In this document: positions 1 to 10,609 of the stretch, piece after piece | Layout: each line of letters begins with the position of its first letter | Numbering within the stretch: position 1 is the first letter of the stretch | Assembly (NCBI GenBank): GCA_034687125.1 | Contig: JAQGBZ010000623.1 | Location: 1 to 25,583 of the forward strand | DNA length: 25,583 nt | Origin: Neelides folsomi | Lineage: Eukaryota; Arthropoda; Collembola; Neelipleona; Neelidae | Direction: 5' to 3' | Notes under the pieces: model-generated | Databases searched by the model: none | The model's input: the letters and a program-made list of their open reading frames with translations, nothing else | Told to the model about the DNA's origin: nothing | Position numbers and translations under genes: made by a program

Positions 1-1181
1 CGGCCATCGTCAACCTTAATGTGACAATCCCTGAAACGTTTAATCAACTACATTGTAAACCATGTAGGTCTGTTGGGTGTAATACTCATTGAAGTTCCTA
101 TTTTACTTATGACTTATTGAACCTTATTTATACACCTTAAATCAAATATTAGCTCTTTAATAAAACGCAGTATATGGACATTCCTACAACGTAAAATTTA
201 AATAGGTAAACACAAACTTACTCTTTACAAATAAGTATACATATACCTATATTTGTCTGTAAAACTGTAAAATCCATTTATAAAATAATGATTTACTTCC
301 TTACATAAATAATAAATGTGATTTTGAATTATGAACAAGAAGTTGAATTATATATGTTATAAATATAATTATGGTTAAGACCCAAATATAAAGTTCTCCA
401 AAATTTTATTAAAGAACGGGAAGTAAATAGAATCGAAAGCTTGTTGTAAACGTCAATACATTTTTCAATCCTCTGGGAAAACAATGAAAAGTTCCCTTAA
501 TATTAGTATATTAGGTGGGAATTTGTTAATTTGATGGAATATATTCGATATGTATGTCTTACTGAGATATTTCGTCACATTAGACTAGACCTCGCCGCGA
601 CAAAAACTATTTATGAATTTCCTCATTTGCTCCCACATAAAATCATAAAATTAACAAATACCAAAATTATCAAAACAAATTGTTTATTTCTTGATAATTA
701 AAATTATTATTGTCAAAGCCAAAGCATACATAAATTTGACACTCTTTATAGTTTATTTATAGTTTAAAACCGATCATAATTATAATTTGAATTATCAAAA
801 CGAGTTTAATAACGAATTTATTTGAGATAAATTTATTAAAAGTCAATACTTATCAGACATTCGAGATTCGATTCAATAATTAAAAATAGTAAATTCGACT
901 GGAGAGAATTTAATTGTTCAAAAATGAGTATATATATTGGAACAACTTAGTTTAGAAGAACAATATTTGAAAAACATTAAATGTGAGTTAACTTAAATAT
1001 AAGTATGAAATATTATATACAGATTTTGGACAATTTTCGGATTCAATACAGATTTGATCTTTTGATCCCTCTCACCTGGGATTCTGTGAGATCCGATCAT
1101 CGTATCCCAGACTCGTCGGATTATATAAAATTTAGTTATAGAAAAACCATGTTTAATTCTTTATCCTTATTATTTTCAAAG
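1..1181. other. AT-rich 5' region; possible upstream zinc-finger exon
   Basis: No complete gene is visible here. One short open segment at 929-982 reads with Leu/Glu-rich content (LEQLSLEEQYLKNIK) and ends at a strong donor (T then GTGAGT at 983). It ends in phase 1, which matches the phase-1 acceptor at 1182 of the zinc-finger gene, so it may be a 5' exon. Its own acceptor (TGAG at 928) has a poor pyrimidine tract, and no initiator ATG is identified upstream. The rest is low-complexity AT-rich sequence. Confidence 0.35.
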
Positions 1182-3318
1182 GTGAAAAACCAGATAATTC
1201 TTCTGTCGCTGAAATGAATGAAATGCTCACTACAATAACTTCACAAATTCAAGGTAATGGTTATATAGTTAAAATTAAAATTAAGTCTACAATTATAATG
1301 AAATTTATTAAATGTTTTAATCAAATATTTTAATTTTATTTACATTTAGTGTTGAATTCTTCCATGATTAAAAATGAAGAAGAATTTATTTTGCCAGACG
1401 ATCAAATAATTTGTCCAAGATGTAAAAAACAATTCACTAATCCAAATTTGTTTGAATCCCATTCAAAAATATGTAAAAGAACAAAGAAAGGAGAAAGTAA
1501 TACAAAGAAGTTTACAAATGAAAAAAAGAACGAAAATGTTTTTGAATGTGATCGATGTGGAAATTCATTTTCCAAAATGAAGCTGTTAAAGATCCACGTT
1601 AGAAATGTGCATTTAAATACAAATGTATTCAATTGTACCATTTGTAATTACTCATGTAAATTTAACCATAAATTAAAAACCCATATTAAATCACATGAAG
1701 GAAGCAATAAACCAATTGAATGTCAATTTTGCAAAAAGAAGTTTAATAGACGTGGGATAACAGACCATTACAATACTTGTATGACAAAACAGTTGTCAAA
1801 CAATTTCATTGAGGAAAATGTATTTAAGTGTTGCCATTGTGGAAAAACATATTCGAAAAAGAAAAATTTAGCCAGACATATTAGAATCATTCATTTGGAT
1901 AAGGGTTCGTATGAAAAAAAGGTTAAATGTACTATTTGTGACTTTTCTTGTGTATCTAATGGAAGATTGAATCAACACCTTGTATCCCATTCAGCGGAAA
2001 AACCATTTGAATGCCAAATATGTTCCAAGTCATTCAAAAGGAAAGTTCATTTAAACGCACATTCAAAAGTTCACTCAAATTTTAAACCTTTTGTTTGTTT
2101 AATTTGTGAAATTCATTTCAAACGCAAAAATGACTTGCTCGTACATATTAATAGACATTCATACAAAAATAAATGCAAATTTTGTCATCAACAATATTCA
2201 AAAGAAAGTTTAGAAAAACATTTAAACGATTCAGATAATTCTTGTTGTAAAATGAAACATAGCATCGATGCCAGTTTAAAAAATCCAATTGAATTTAAAT
2301 GCCCAAATTGTGAAAAATTGTTTAATTTTAAAAGATATTTAAAAAGTCACCTTTTGATATGTTTTATGAAAAATCCAATATCATGTAATATTATATTTGA
2401 CAAAGAGATAATTAAAGAAAAGTCCATTTCAATATCTTCACACGAGCAAGGTAAAATAATCTCACAATTGTTTTTTACGAAATATGAAATGAAAGTATAT
2501 GTAAATACAGACAGGATCGTATATTACAATATTTACAGATCAATCTCCACATCTCTTGACGAACTTTGAAAATCATAATTTATTTGAGATGTACAAAAAG
2601 AAATTTCCAACCTTGAAAGATCTCCGAGTTTCAATTAAACGATTGAATATTCCAAATTCAATTTCAATGAATAAAACTTTAAGTACAGATTTTTCTAATG
2701 ACAATGATGCTAACAAGATAACTAAAGAAGAAATAATTTCATCAGTAACTTTAACAACACAAGATGAAGGTAAATCTATATTCAAAGATATAATTGACAA
2801 ATAATGATAGAATAACAATAATGAAAATTTTAATTTAATACGTATAAATGTAATTAATTTTAATATTAATATTTTAAATAGTTTCGATTGTGAATGAAGA
2901 AGAAGAATTCATTTTACCTAATGAACAATTTAATTGCCCAAGATGTGCAAAAGAATTTACCAATCCAAAGTCATTTGAATTCCATTCAAAGATCTGTAAA
3001 AGAAAAATTAAAGGCGAAACCAAGAAGTTGACACAGGAAATGAATTCCAAGAGAGAAGAAAATGAATTTAAATGTAATCAGTGTGAGAATTCATTTTCAA
3101 AAAAGATATATTTACAGAATCACAATTGGCGCATGCATGTGAATAGAAATATTCTTAAATGTCCAATTTGTGATTATTCTTGTAAATTAAATAATAAATT
3201 AAAAGAACATCTAAAAACACACTCCAATGAAAAACCATTTGAGTGTCAAGTTTGCAAAAAGAAGTATACAAGGAGATGTTCTTTAACTAGACATTCCTTC
3301 ACTTGTTCGGCTAAATAA
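1182..3318 (+). CDS. multi-C2H2 zinc-finger protein, four visible exons, 5' end uncertain
   Basis: Exons are 1182-1253, 1350-2450, 2539-2769 and 2882-3318 (TAA at 3316-3318), all joined by phase-1 introns with GT-AG ends. Exon 2 encodes about ten fingers: the first (CPRC...H...C), the fourth, ninth and tenth are C2HC-like, and the others are C2H2, with TGEKP-like linkers such as AEKPFECQ. Exon 3 encodes a polar, finger-free spacer. Exon 4 encodes four fingers closely matching the first four of exon 2; both blocks begin EEEFILP and have F-T-N-P in finger one. The role is inferred from the family: a nuclear DNA-binding factor, target unknown. The first Met could be at 1214, but a strong acceptor at 1180-1181 (long pyrimidine tract, CAAAG) suggests another exon upstream. 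Two tandem genes (split before exon 3, with a possible ATG at 2589) are an alternative to one gene with an internal duplication. Confidence 0.78.
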
Positions 3319-3440
3319 AAGTTAGTAAAAACGTATAAAATGAATCGTTTAGAAAATTCAGAACTGTCCATGGAAACATTTAGTAGTAAATCAGAGTTAA
3401 AAACACATTTAATTCCATATATATATATATATATATATAT
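3319..3440 (+). pseudogene. decayed fifth zinc finger after the stop, then (AT)12
   Basis: Translation continues open in the same frame after the TAA at 3316-3318. At 3358-3408 it reads a finger-like segment with Ser codons at 3358 and 3367 and His at 3406. The spacing is exactly C-X2-C-X12-H, with both Cys replaced by Ser, and it contains ETFSSKSELKTHL, typical of a finger helix. It ends in an (AT)12 microsatellite at 3417-3440. The parsimonious reading is a longer ancestral finger array whose 3' end eroded after a stop arose; stop-codon readthrough is the alternative. Confidence 0.6.
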
Positions 3441-3514
3441 CTATAATATATAATATCTATGTAATATATACCTATGTGAAAATAAATTGAGTAAAAATTT
3501 TGAAGAGATTAAAA

Positions 3515-3802
3515 CAGGGTAGGCAAAAAGGTAGGTTTTTGCTAGGCCGTCGTTGCTTTTTGGTTTAAACTACCTTTTTGCTAATTACTTTTTGAATTTG
3601 TATATTTTCGTACTATAACTTTGTTTAATACAAACAAATAGTATTAAATCGTTAATAATGAGTTAGGTTATACTTCAGCTCATGTTTTTAATATAAAATA
3701 TATTCAAATTAAAAATTTTCCGGAAAATTATTTTTTTATATTCTTGATCATTTAACCAAAAAGCAAAAACGAAAACCCAAAATGCAATCTTTGCCTACAC
3801 TG
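3515..3802. mobile_element. hAT-like MITE, 288 bp, old
   Basis: The left end reads CAGGGTAGGCAAA and the reverse complement of the right end reads CAGTGTAGGCAAA. Inward, both arms share a second block, GCTTTTTGGTT followed by A-rich sequence, so the inverted termini extend for about 50 bp with mismatches. The CAG-G-GGCAAA type end is characteristic of hAT elements. There is no transposase frame. The flanks (GATTAAAA left, ATAAGTGA right) do not form a clear 8-bp target duplication, so the copy is old or the ends are slightly misplaced. Confidence 0.55.
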
Positions 3803-3878
3803 ATAAGTGAATTTATTGTTAACCAAAAGTTTAAATACTTATATAACTATCAGGAATATACAAATCAAATTTTACTAG

Positions 3879-4080
3879 GTATGGCGGTGCACAAAAAACA
3901 AACTATAGGTATTTTGTGCAGTGTCATAAGTACCTATACCTCATCCACTGCTAATTTGCGCTTGAGATTTAGAAGCCCTATTAAGTGCATTATTAAAATA
4001 TTGTTACTAACTGAACTGAGAATTTTAATAATGCACTTGATAGGGCCTCTAAATCTCAAGCGCAAGTTAGCCGTGAATGA
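3879..4080. repeat. foldback cluster with 59-bp inverted arms
   Basis: The main hairpin pairs 3941-3999 with 4022-4080. The inner 50 bp of each arm differ at only three positions around a 22-nt loop. To its left, ATAGGTA at 3905-3911 pairs with TACCTAT at 3931-3937, and GTGCACAAAA near 3888 pairs with TTTTGTGCA at 3912-3920, giving additional hairpins. No protein resemblance is seen in any frame. It could be a MITE, or a long hairpin RNA source if transcribed. Confidence 0.65.
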
Positions 4081-4660
4081 ACAATAGCAAACTTTGATTT
4101 GAATATTCCTAATAATATAATTAATTTCATATTTAAATTAATATTACATAATGTATAGGTTTTATTAACAAATTGATCTTGTTGATTTCAAATCCATAAT
4201 AACCTTCGAGTCAACGCTCAAAATGAAACAATCCCAATAAAAAAATTTATTATGGATTCCAAAATCGTCCAAAAAATAAAAAGATTTTCTGTTTATTGAA
4301 ATCTCAAAATTCTTGTTTATGAGCGAATTAATCGAATATTAAAATTGTTTATTCACACAAAATTTAAATAAAAACACATGAAACATTATATAATTAACAC
4401 ATAAACACAAACATTTATATATTATTTAAAATGTTCCAATATGATATCCGATATTTGGTATAGCATGTATTGATATAATTATCAAATTACAAATTAATAC
4501 TGTTTTGAAATAAAAATGAATATAGAAAAACATTTGGTTATTTAATATCATTAACAATCTTTGTCTAGATGAATTATCACTTAATTATAAAAAATACATA
4601 CCAATAGTAATAAATGCTCTAATAAACACAAGTAAAAATGTAGGATACTTAAATATTTTT
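4081..4660. other. intergenic, AT-rich, no gene seen
   Basis: This lies downstream of calypso, which reads toward it. A short inverted pair (AATCCATAATAA near 4191 and TTATTATGGATT near 4243) is the only structure noticed. No coding segment is supportable. Confidence 0.5.
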
Positions 4661-7014
4661 TCATTTCTTTTTCCTTCCAGGTCGTCCATTCCTTGACGAT
4701 TTTTTCTTTTGGCTCATTTCACTTGGGATAAGTCTGGACATGAAAGAAATATAAAAATTAATTTTAAAAATTGTCATAATTATCAATATTATTTTAATTA
4801 AATTTTTGTATTTTTTCTTACTTGTTTGTCTTCCCTGGAATAACTCCATGATGCTTTTGAATCATCAAATGTTGTTCAACCAAATCCCCCAACTTTCCTT
4901 GTTCGGCCAACATGGACAGAAAATTGCAAAAGAAACTGTTGTAATCATGAGTCCGACGGCACCCGTCAACCTGCAGAAAAAATATAATAATAATTCTCCG
5001 CACTTTTGTATTTTAAATATTCGCAAATTTTAATTAAAATATTAAAATATTAACCCACTTGATATTTCTTTCTCTTTTCGATCTCATCAATCAACATTGT
5101 TTCATTTTGTGTGATGTCTGCGTCTAAGTTTTTGAGTATTGTCAGCATTTCGGTCGGTGCATGTCGTCGATTTTCGTAAATGAATTCATATTTCCTCAAC
5201 CATTCCATGTCCTCTGTGTCGGCCGGTTCCTCCAAGTTGTCTTCTCCAAAATAATCATTTTCAGTCATGTCGCTCACAAGTTTCCGAATGTCGATCGAAT
5301 CCAATGACAAACTCGTTAAGTGATTGATATTTGAAAACGAAAGTGACGAAGGGACTTTGGAACTACTCGCCTTCACTTGACGGATTTTCTTCTCAAGAGA
5401 TTCTTTCATAATCGCTCTAAATAAAATAAAAATAAAAATTACACTTTTGAATTTATGTAAAATACACAATTTATTATATATTTTATAAATTGACTTTAAT
5501 TTAATTAATTGACTTTTAATTAATTTGATCGTTAAATATTTTTATTATTATTATCATCATTGTTATTGAATACTTATTAATTATTATTTGTATTTAAATT
5601 ATTTATTTTAACTAACCGATTAATTTTCTTTAATTTTACTTCTTGAATTAAAGAGAGTCTTTTGTCAGGCACAACAGCCATGAGATTAAATCGAATATCA
5701 TGATAAGGTTCTCCACTCGTTGCAATTCCGAGTCTTTCCGTAATAACCCGCCTGAATTGTTCTGTCCAATCTTCTTCTTCTCCCCAAGGCCCGTGGTCAA
5801 TAGGGAACGGTTTAAGACCGTCAAGTTCAAACAATCTCCCATTGATTGGGACATAGGAGACGAAATGGAAAGCTTCGGCTGTGTAGCGACTCGTTGACAA
5901 AATCCCTGCTGCTTGTTTGTCCGCTTTGTTGGCTTTGACGGCTTCAGGGGTCGCGTGAGTGTTGTGGGCTTTTGCCAATTCCGGAGTGTTCCCAATGGCC
6001 CAACCTTTATTCTCCGGACTCATTCCATTCGTGTACTCGCGGAGACGATTCAAAGTTGTGCCCAAATCCATGTTGGGACAATTGAGGAGGACGGAAACGA
6101 GGGCGTGAGTTGCACAGCTGTTGGGAATCATCTGGAAAATTTAATTAATCAATTAATTAAATTACTATAATTAAATTCTTCCATTAGTGACCATTACGTG
6201 TGACATGGTGAAATTATCATGATTTGTGAATTTGTGATATTAACTTTGAGATTTGAGAATATTTTTAAATGTACCTGCTGGGCGAAGAAAATATTATTGA
6301 CGATATTTTCATCACGGACGAAAGATTCGGCATCGTCGGTAACTTTTCTCCTCGATCTTCTTTCCTCGATCCAGCGGAATAGGAAAATGAATCCGTACAC
6401 GACAGGGTCAATTTTCTTCTGAAGGTCATAAATTTCTTCAACTTGGACTCCTTCAACTCCAAACTCTTCAAGAAGGAGTGTGAAAAGTCCTGGGAAAAAT
6501 TTAATATGTTTTAGAATAAATATAATATATTAAAATGAATATTTGACTAATAATTTTAAACCAAAACGAAATAAATTATAAACGAATGGATCTCTAAAAG
6601 GAATTCACTATTTAATGAGTATTTAAGCTCAATATAAATAATTGTTCAAATCACGAGTAATTAAATTCCAAAGGCAAAATCTTCCATCAGCTATGTACGC
6701 ACTTATTGACCAATTAAGCAATATTTAAACAAAATAAAAAAACAAAATATTTTAAATCACAGTTTAACAAAGAAGCAAAGAAATTAAAGTTTTTGATTTT
6801 TTTAGCTTTGAATGTCTTTGAGTTTAGATTAGGGCTTGTTTGAACAACTTTAAATGTGAAAAAAGATAATTTGGTTAATTTTATTTTGAAAGTTAATTTG
6901 GTTTATGAAAAAAGCTGTTTAGTTTTGAAATAAAAGTGAAATTGAACAATTACCTGGATCTGATTCGAGTTCCAGCCATCCTTCTGTTAATGGTAGCAAA
7001 GTGTCCGTTGGCAT
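4661..7014 (-). CDS. calypso: ubiquitin C-terminal hydrolase calypso/BAP1
   Basis: Exons on the minus strand are 7014-6954, 6489-6275, 6131-5617, 5416-5059, 4970-4822 and 4733-4661. All phases agree and give 456 residues, close to the size of fly Calypso and much shorter than vertebrate BAP1. The N-terminus has the family sequence [10 protein letters not shown], then the UCH domain (about residues 12-250): oxyanion Gln92, catalytic Cys98 in PNSCATHA, His181 in AFHFVSYVP and Asp196 in LFELDGL. The crossover-loop region is followed by a poorly conserved stretch, then the ULD-like C-terminus ([21 protein letters not shown]) and a basic tail rich in Lys/Arg. By family knowledge it pairs with ASX in the PR-DUB complex and removes ubiquitin from histone H2A in the nucleus. 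It is transcribed divergently from the acid phosphatase gene. The exon 4 donor is GTGGGT, weaker than the others. The long central region of vertebrate BAP1, including its HCF-1 binding motif, is absent. Confidence 0.95.
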
Positions 7015-7818
7015 TTTAACTGATAATTAAATTTCCTTATTGAAAGTCTATTTTGTACGAGAAGGAATAAAATATGTGATTCATGTTAATTATAATTAAG
7101 AATTATTAACTTTAAGAAAAAGAATTTAAGCTTTTAATTTATTTGCTTTGTATTGGACTTTCAAATTGGAAGGATCAAGAAGAGCGAGAAATATCTCACA
7201 TTTCAATTTCTCATCATTCCCATTTCCCGTTTATTTTAACTTTGTAATTTCTATTCCTTTAATAATACTTTAACATGTAAGTATAACATTTATGTTAAAA
7301 TTTAACATAAGGTAACAATATATAAGGTATATTTATAGCCAATCGAACGATATACTATAAGATATATAGATACATTATCTTTAATATAAATTCTTTATAT
7401 AATTTATGTTATATCATAATAAATAAAAACAACGTGTCAAGATAGGAAGATTCTAATTGGAGTTTAAATTATTTAAATATCAATCGCAATGCATAAATGG
7501 AAAATCAATATGATAGATATGCAAGCAATATTAATTTAAGCTTACAATATTTCTACTTTAATACACTAATAAGTTTAATATTAATCAATATAGTAAAAGC
7601 TCCAACATGAATAATATGTAAGTTTGGGTTCACAATTCCACATATGGATTGATTACTACAAACCACATTGCAAATTTTCCTTCTAAATTCCTAAAATTGT
7701 AGTGCCATAAAAATATATTTATACTTATTACGCGTTCCTTTAACATTTATAATGTAAATATGAACATTTATTTTCTTAAATTCAAATTGAAATTAATAAA
7801 TTGAAATATAAATGAAAT
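7015..7818. promoter_or_regulatory. divergent intergenic promoter region
   Basis: About 0.8 kb separates the start codons of calypso (minus) and the acid phosphatase gene (plus), so it should hold both promoters. It is AT-rich. A 19-bp near-perfect palindrome, TATGTTAAA-A-TTTAACATA, lies at 7291-7309. No convincing TATA+Inr pair was found for either gene, and no coding segment is visible. Confidence 0.4.
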
Positions 7819-9856
7819 ATGAAATTCCTCTCAATCACAATCCTCATTGTCGTTTTGATCTCCAAAGTAAGTGGAAGGAGCGATGTGAAATTCAGTGCTG
7901 ACATTGAGACTCTTAAATTTGCACAAGTGGTAAGAAAAATTATTAATCCGATATTTCATCATTTTTTCCCTATTTACCATTTGATGTTTCATTAATATTT
8001 ATTTATTAATTATTTAATATTCAATTGATTTAAAGATCTTTCGACACGGCGACCGAACTCCGCTTCCTGATTCAATTTACCCAAATGATCCTTACAAATC
8101 TCAGTCTCATTGGCCAGAAGGATTCGGACAACTTACAGAAGTAATTAATTAAATAAATTAAATCTCATTGCATTTAGCAAATACCCAATTTAGCTAATAC
8201 CTCCAATGACAAATTTAATCGACAATTAGCAATTATTAATCATTAATTTGATTTCAGAAAGGAAAAGCGCGAATGTTCAAATTTGGCGAATATCTCCGTT
8301 ATCGCTATGCGGGATTTCTGAACAGGGTTTATTCATCCTCCGAGGTCTACGCTTTGTCTTCCGAAATTGAACGATGCATCGGGAGTGGAGAATTAACAGT
8401 GGACGGATTATTCCACTCACTCAAAATGAGATCTGGGAGCTCTTGGCAGAATCCGCCCATACACACAATCCCTTATGGATTGGATAATGTAAACATAAAC
8501 CAAAATATTTTATAAATTTATTCCGCCCACAACCAAGGTTAGGTCAAGTTATGTTACAAAAATAAGATGAACGTCAGACAGTGTTAAGTATTATATACTG
8601 TCACAGTATTATTTAAATCCAATTACGATAAATATGCTTTTGGACCTTTTACACTTTTGGAACATGTTCTGTAGATTTTAAAATTTATTTAAATTATTTA
8701 TGAATTCCTGTCTGTCACTTACTTGTGGCAATGGGAGTAATGGACTATTGATATTTACAGAAATTGGATTTCAGTGCCGAATGTAAAAAGTACAAAGAAG
8801 CTCAGGATGTTTATTTGAATTCTGAAGAGATGCGAAGAAAACATGGGAATGATATGATGCTCTTTCGCGTTCTTAACTCATTCTCTGGAGGAAACATCAC
8901 AAACATATTCGGAGTTATGGATCTTTACGACACGCTATTTGTTGAGGTAACTTAATTCAAATTCAAGCGGGAATTTTAAATAAAGTAAATTAAATAATTT
9001 GAATTATTGAATTATAATTTCTAATATGAGAATATCTGAATATTTCAAAGAAAATGAAAATAATTTTAATTTTGATTAAATAGTCTGAAAATGAATTTCC
9101 TTTGCCAAATTGGACCAAGAATTATTTTCCAGAAGTATTGAAGCCAATGGCAGCTGAATGTTTTGAAGCGATTGTTGGGAACGAAGAATTGCAGGGATTT
9201 CGCGGTGGTCCGCTTTTGAAAGAACTTTTCTTAAATTCCAAATTGAAGATTGAAAACGAAGAAGGGAAATGGAGAGGATTGAAATTGATTCTTTTCTCTG
9301 GACATGATTCAACAATTTCCGCCCTCCTTATGGCACTTGGAGTGTTCAATAAACAAATTCCTCCTTACGGATCCGCCATATTCTTTGAACTCCACAAATA
9401 TAAAACAGAGAAATTCCATTTTCTTCGGGTCAGTTTTCAAACTTGCCGCTTTTCAATAAAATTTAATTTTAATTTAATAAAATGCTTAAATGGGTTAAAC
9501 CGGGCAAACCGTTAAACTATTGTGAATATTTTAAATTTTAGTTTTATACAGATCTATGTAAGTATATAATATGCGAAAGAGGTTAAGTTTTAAATGTTAA
9601 GCATTTAATTGTTCTATTTTAGATTTTCTTCCGGAACAATTCTAATCAAGCGCCATTCGAGCTGGAAATTCCACATTGCCCTTTTCCATGCCGGTTGGAA
9701 AGATTGCGTCAGTTGAAACGAAGGATTTTGCTAAATGATTGGATTGGAAGTTGCGAAACTTCTCGGATGGATCAATTAACTGAATTTGGTTCTTACCTTA
9801 CCAAATCCGCAAGTTCCTTTCTCTCCATTCCATTGAAGTTTTTAAATATTCTTTAA
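7819..9856 (+). CDS. secreted histidine acid phosphatase (prostatic/lysosomal type)
   Basis: Exons are 7819-7929, 8036-8140, 8258-8488, 8761-8946, 9084-9428 and 9623-9856, all phase 0, giving 403 residues. The start is the ATG at 7819, which opens a signal peptide (MKFLSITILIVVLISKVSG); the ATG at 7813 is in another frame. The catalytic loop FRHGDRTP holds nucleophile His41, flanked by Arg40 and Arg44. Arg111 matches the third phosphate-binding Arg, and SGHDST holds His285 and the proton donor Asp286. The motif usually read RSTDxxR is here LSSEIER, so its first Arg is lost while the catalytic one is kept. Conserved Cys in the C-terminal region (PHCPFPCRLERL) match the family. It hydrolyses phosphomonoesters at acid pH, in lysosome or secretions. 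There is no clear transmembrane anchor. A polyadenylation signal AATAAA lies at 9913. Confidence 0.93.
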
Positions 9857-10609
9857 AATCTTCACCATTATTTAAATTTAAATCCAATGTACTCTAATTA
9901 TAAATATATAATAATAAAATAAAAATCTAAATTGTGATTTAAAGACTATGTAGCATTAAATGCAAACGTATTAATTCAAAATATGTATATAATTCCTTAA
10001 TATGATCAAAATCATCAATAATATTGAAGTCGAAGTGATAAATCGTTTATGAAAATAAAATGTTTTAAATTGATATGAACCATAAATCATATAAATTAAT
10101 TAAATTAAACTATTATTCATTAAATGGAAATAAATCTCCGTTTTGCATATATGTGAGAAATTGGCCAAATTCGAATTCTGTATATTCAGAAACCAAACAA
10201 AGAGAAAATTGTAAAGAAAAAGAAAAGTTTTGTAATTTAATGTCATAAAGTTGATGTAATTTTTATAACATTTATCAATTTCTAACTTTGTGTGAATTTT
10301 GACATTTGAAGTTAAAGACGTCTTTGAATGTTTTGAGTGTTTTGTGATGTGGTTTCAAATTGTACGAGAATAAGACAAAGGAGTTAAGTTTTAGTGGGCT
10401 GAATGTTCCTAATGAGAAATGACAGAGATGAAATCAAAAGTGTGGGCAGAATGTCGCCAAAGGACTTTCCGAAATTCGGAATCCGAACGGAGGGGGAAAT
10501 TGAGTGGGCGGGCGGGGATTTTGGACCCGGGTGTTTGGGGTTGGTTGGAAGTGAATAAAAGCTTTGGATTCATTTCCCTCTTCGCTCCAAACAAACCAAG
10601 AACTCCGCC
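9857..10609. promoter_or_regulatory. 3' region of phosphatase gene and GC-rich ACP promoter
   Basis: The left part is AT-rich 3' flank. From about 10400 the composition turns GC-rich, unlike the rest of the window. It holds a palindrome TTCCGAA-A-TTCGGAA (10467-10481), a GC box GGGCGGGCGGGG near 10505-10516 that fits Sp1/KLF-type factors, and a TATA-like GAATAAAAGC near 10553. The TATA-like site is about 55 bp before the ACP start codon, which would give a short leader. Open frames here on both strands look like by-products of the composition. Confidence 0.5.

Noticed and set aside
1005..1217. 70-codon open frame upstream of the zinc-finger gene
   Set aside because: It overlaps the real exon 1182-1253 in a different frame and has no protein-like features.
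3782..4087. 101-codon open frame on the plus strand
   Set aside because: It starts in the right end of a MITE and runs through both arms of a foldback; no family resemblance.
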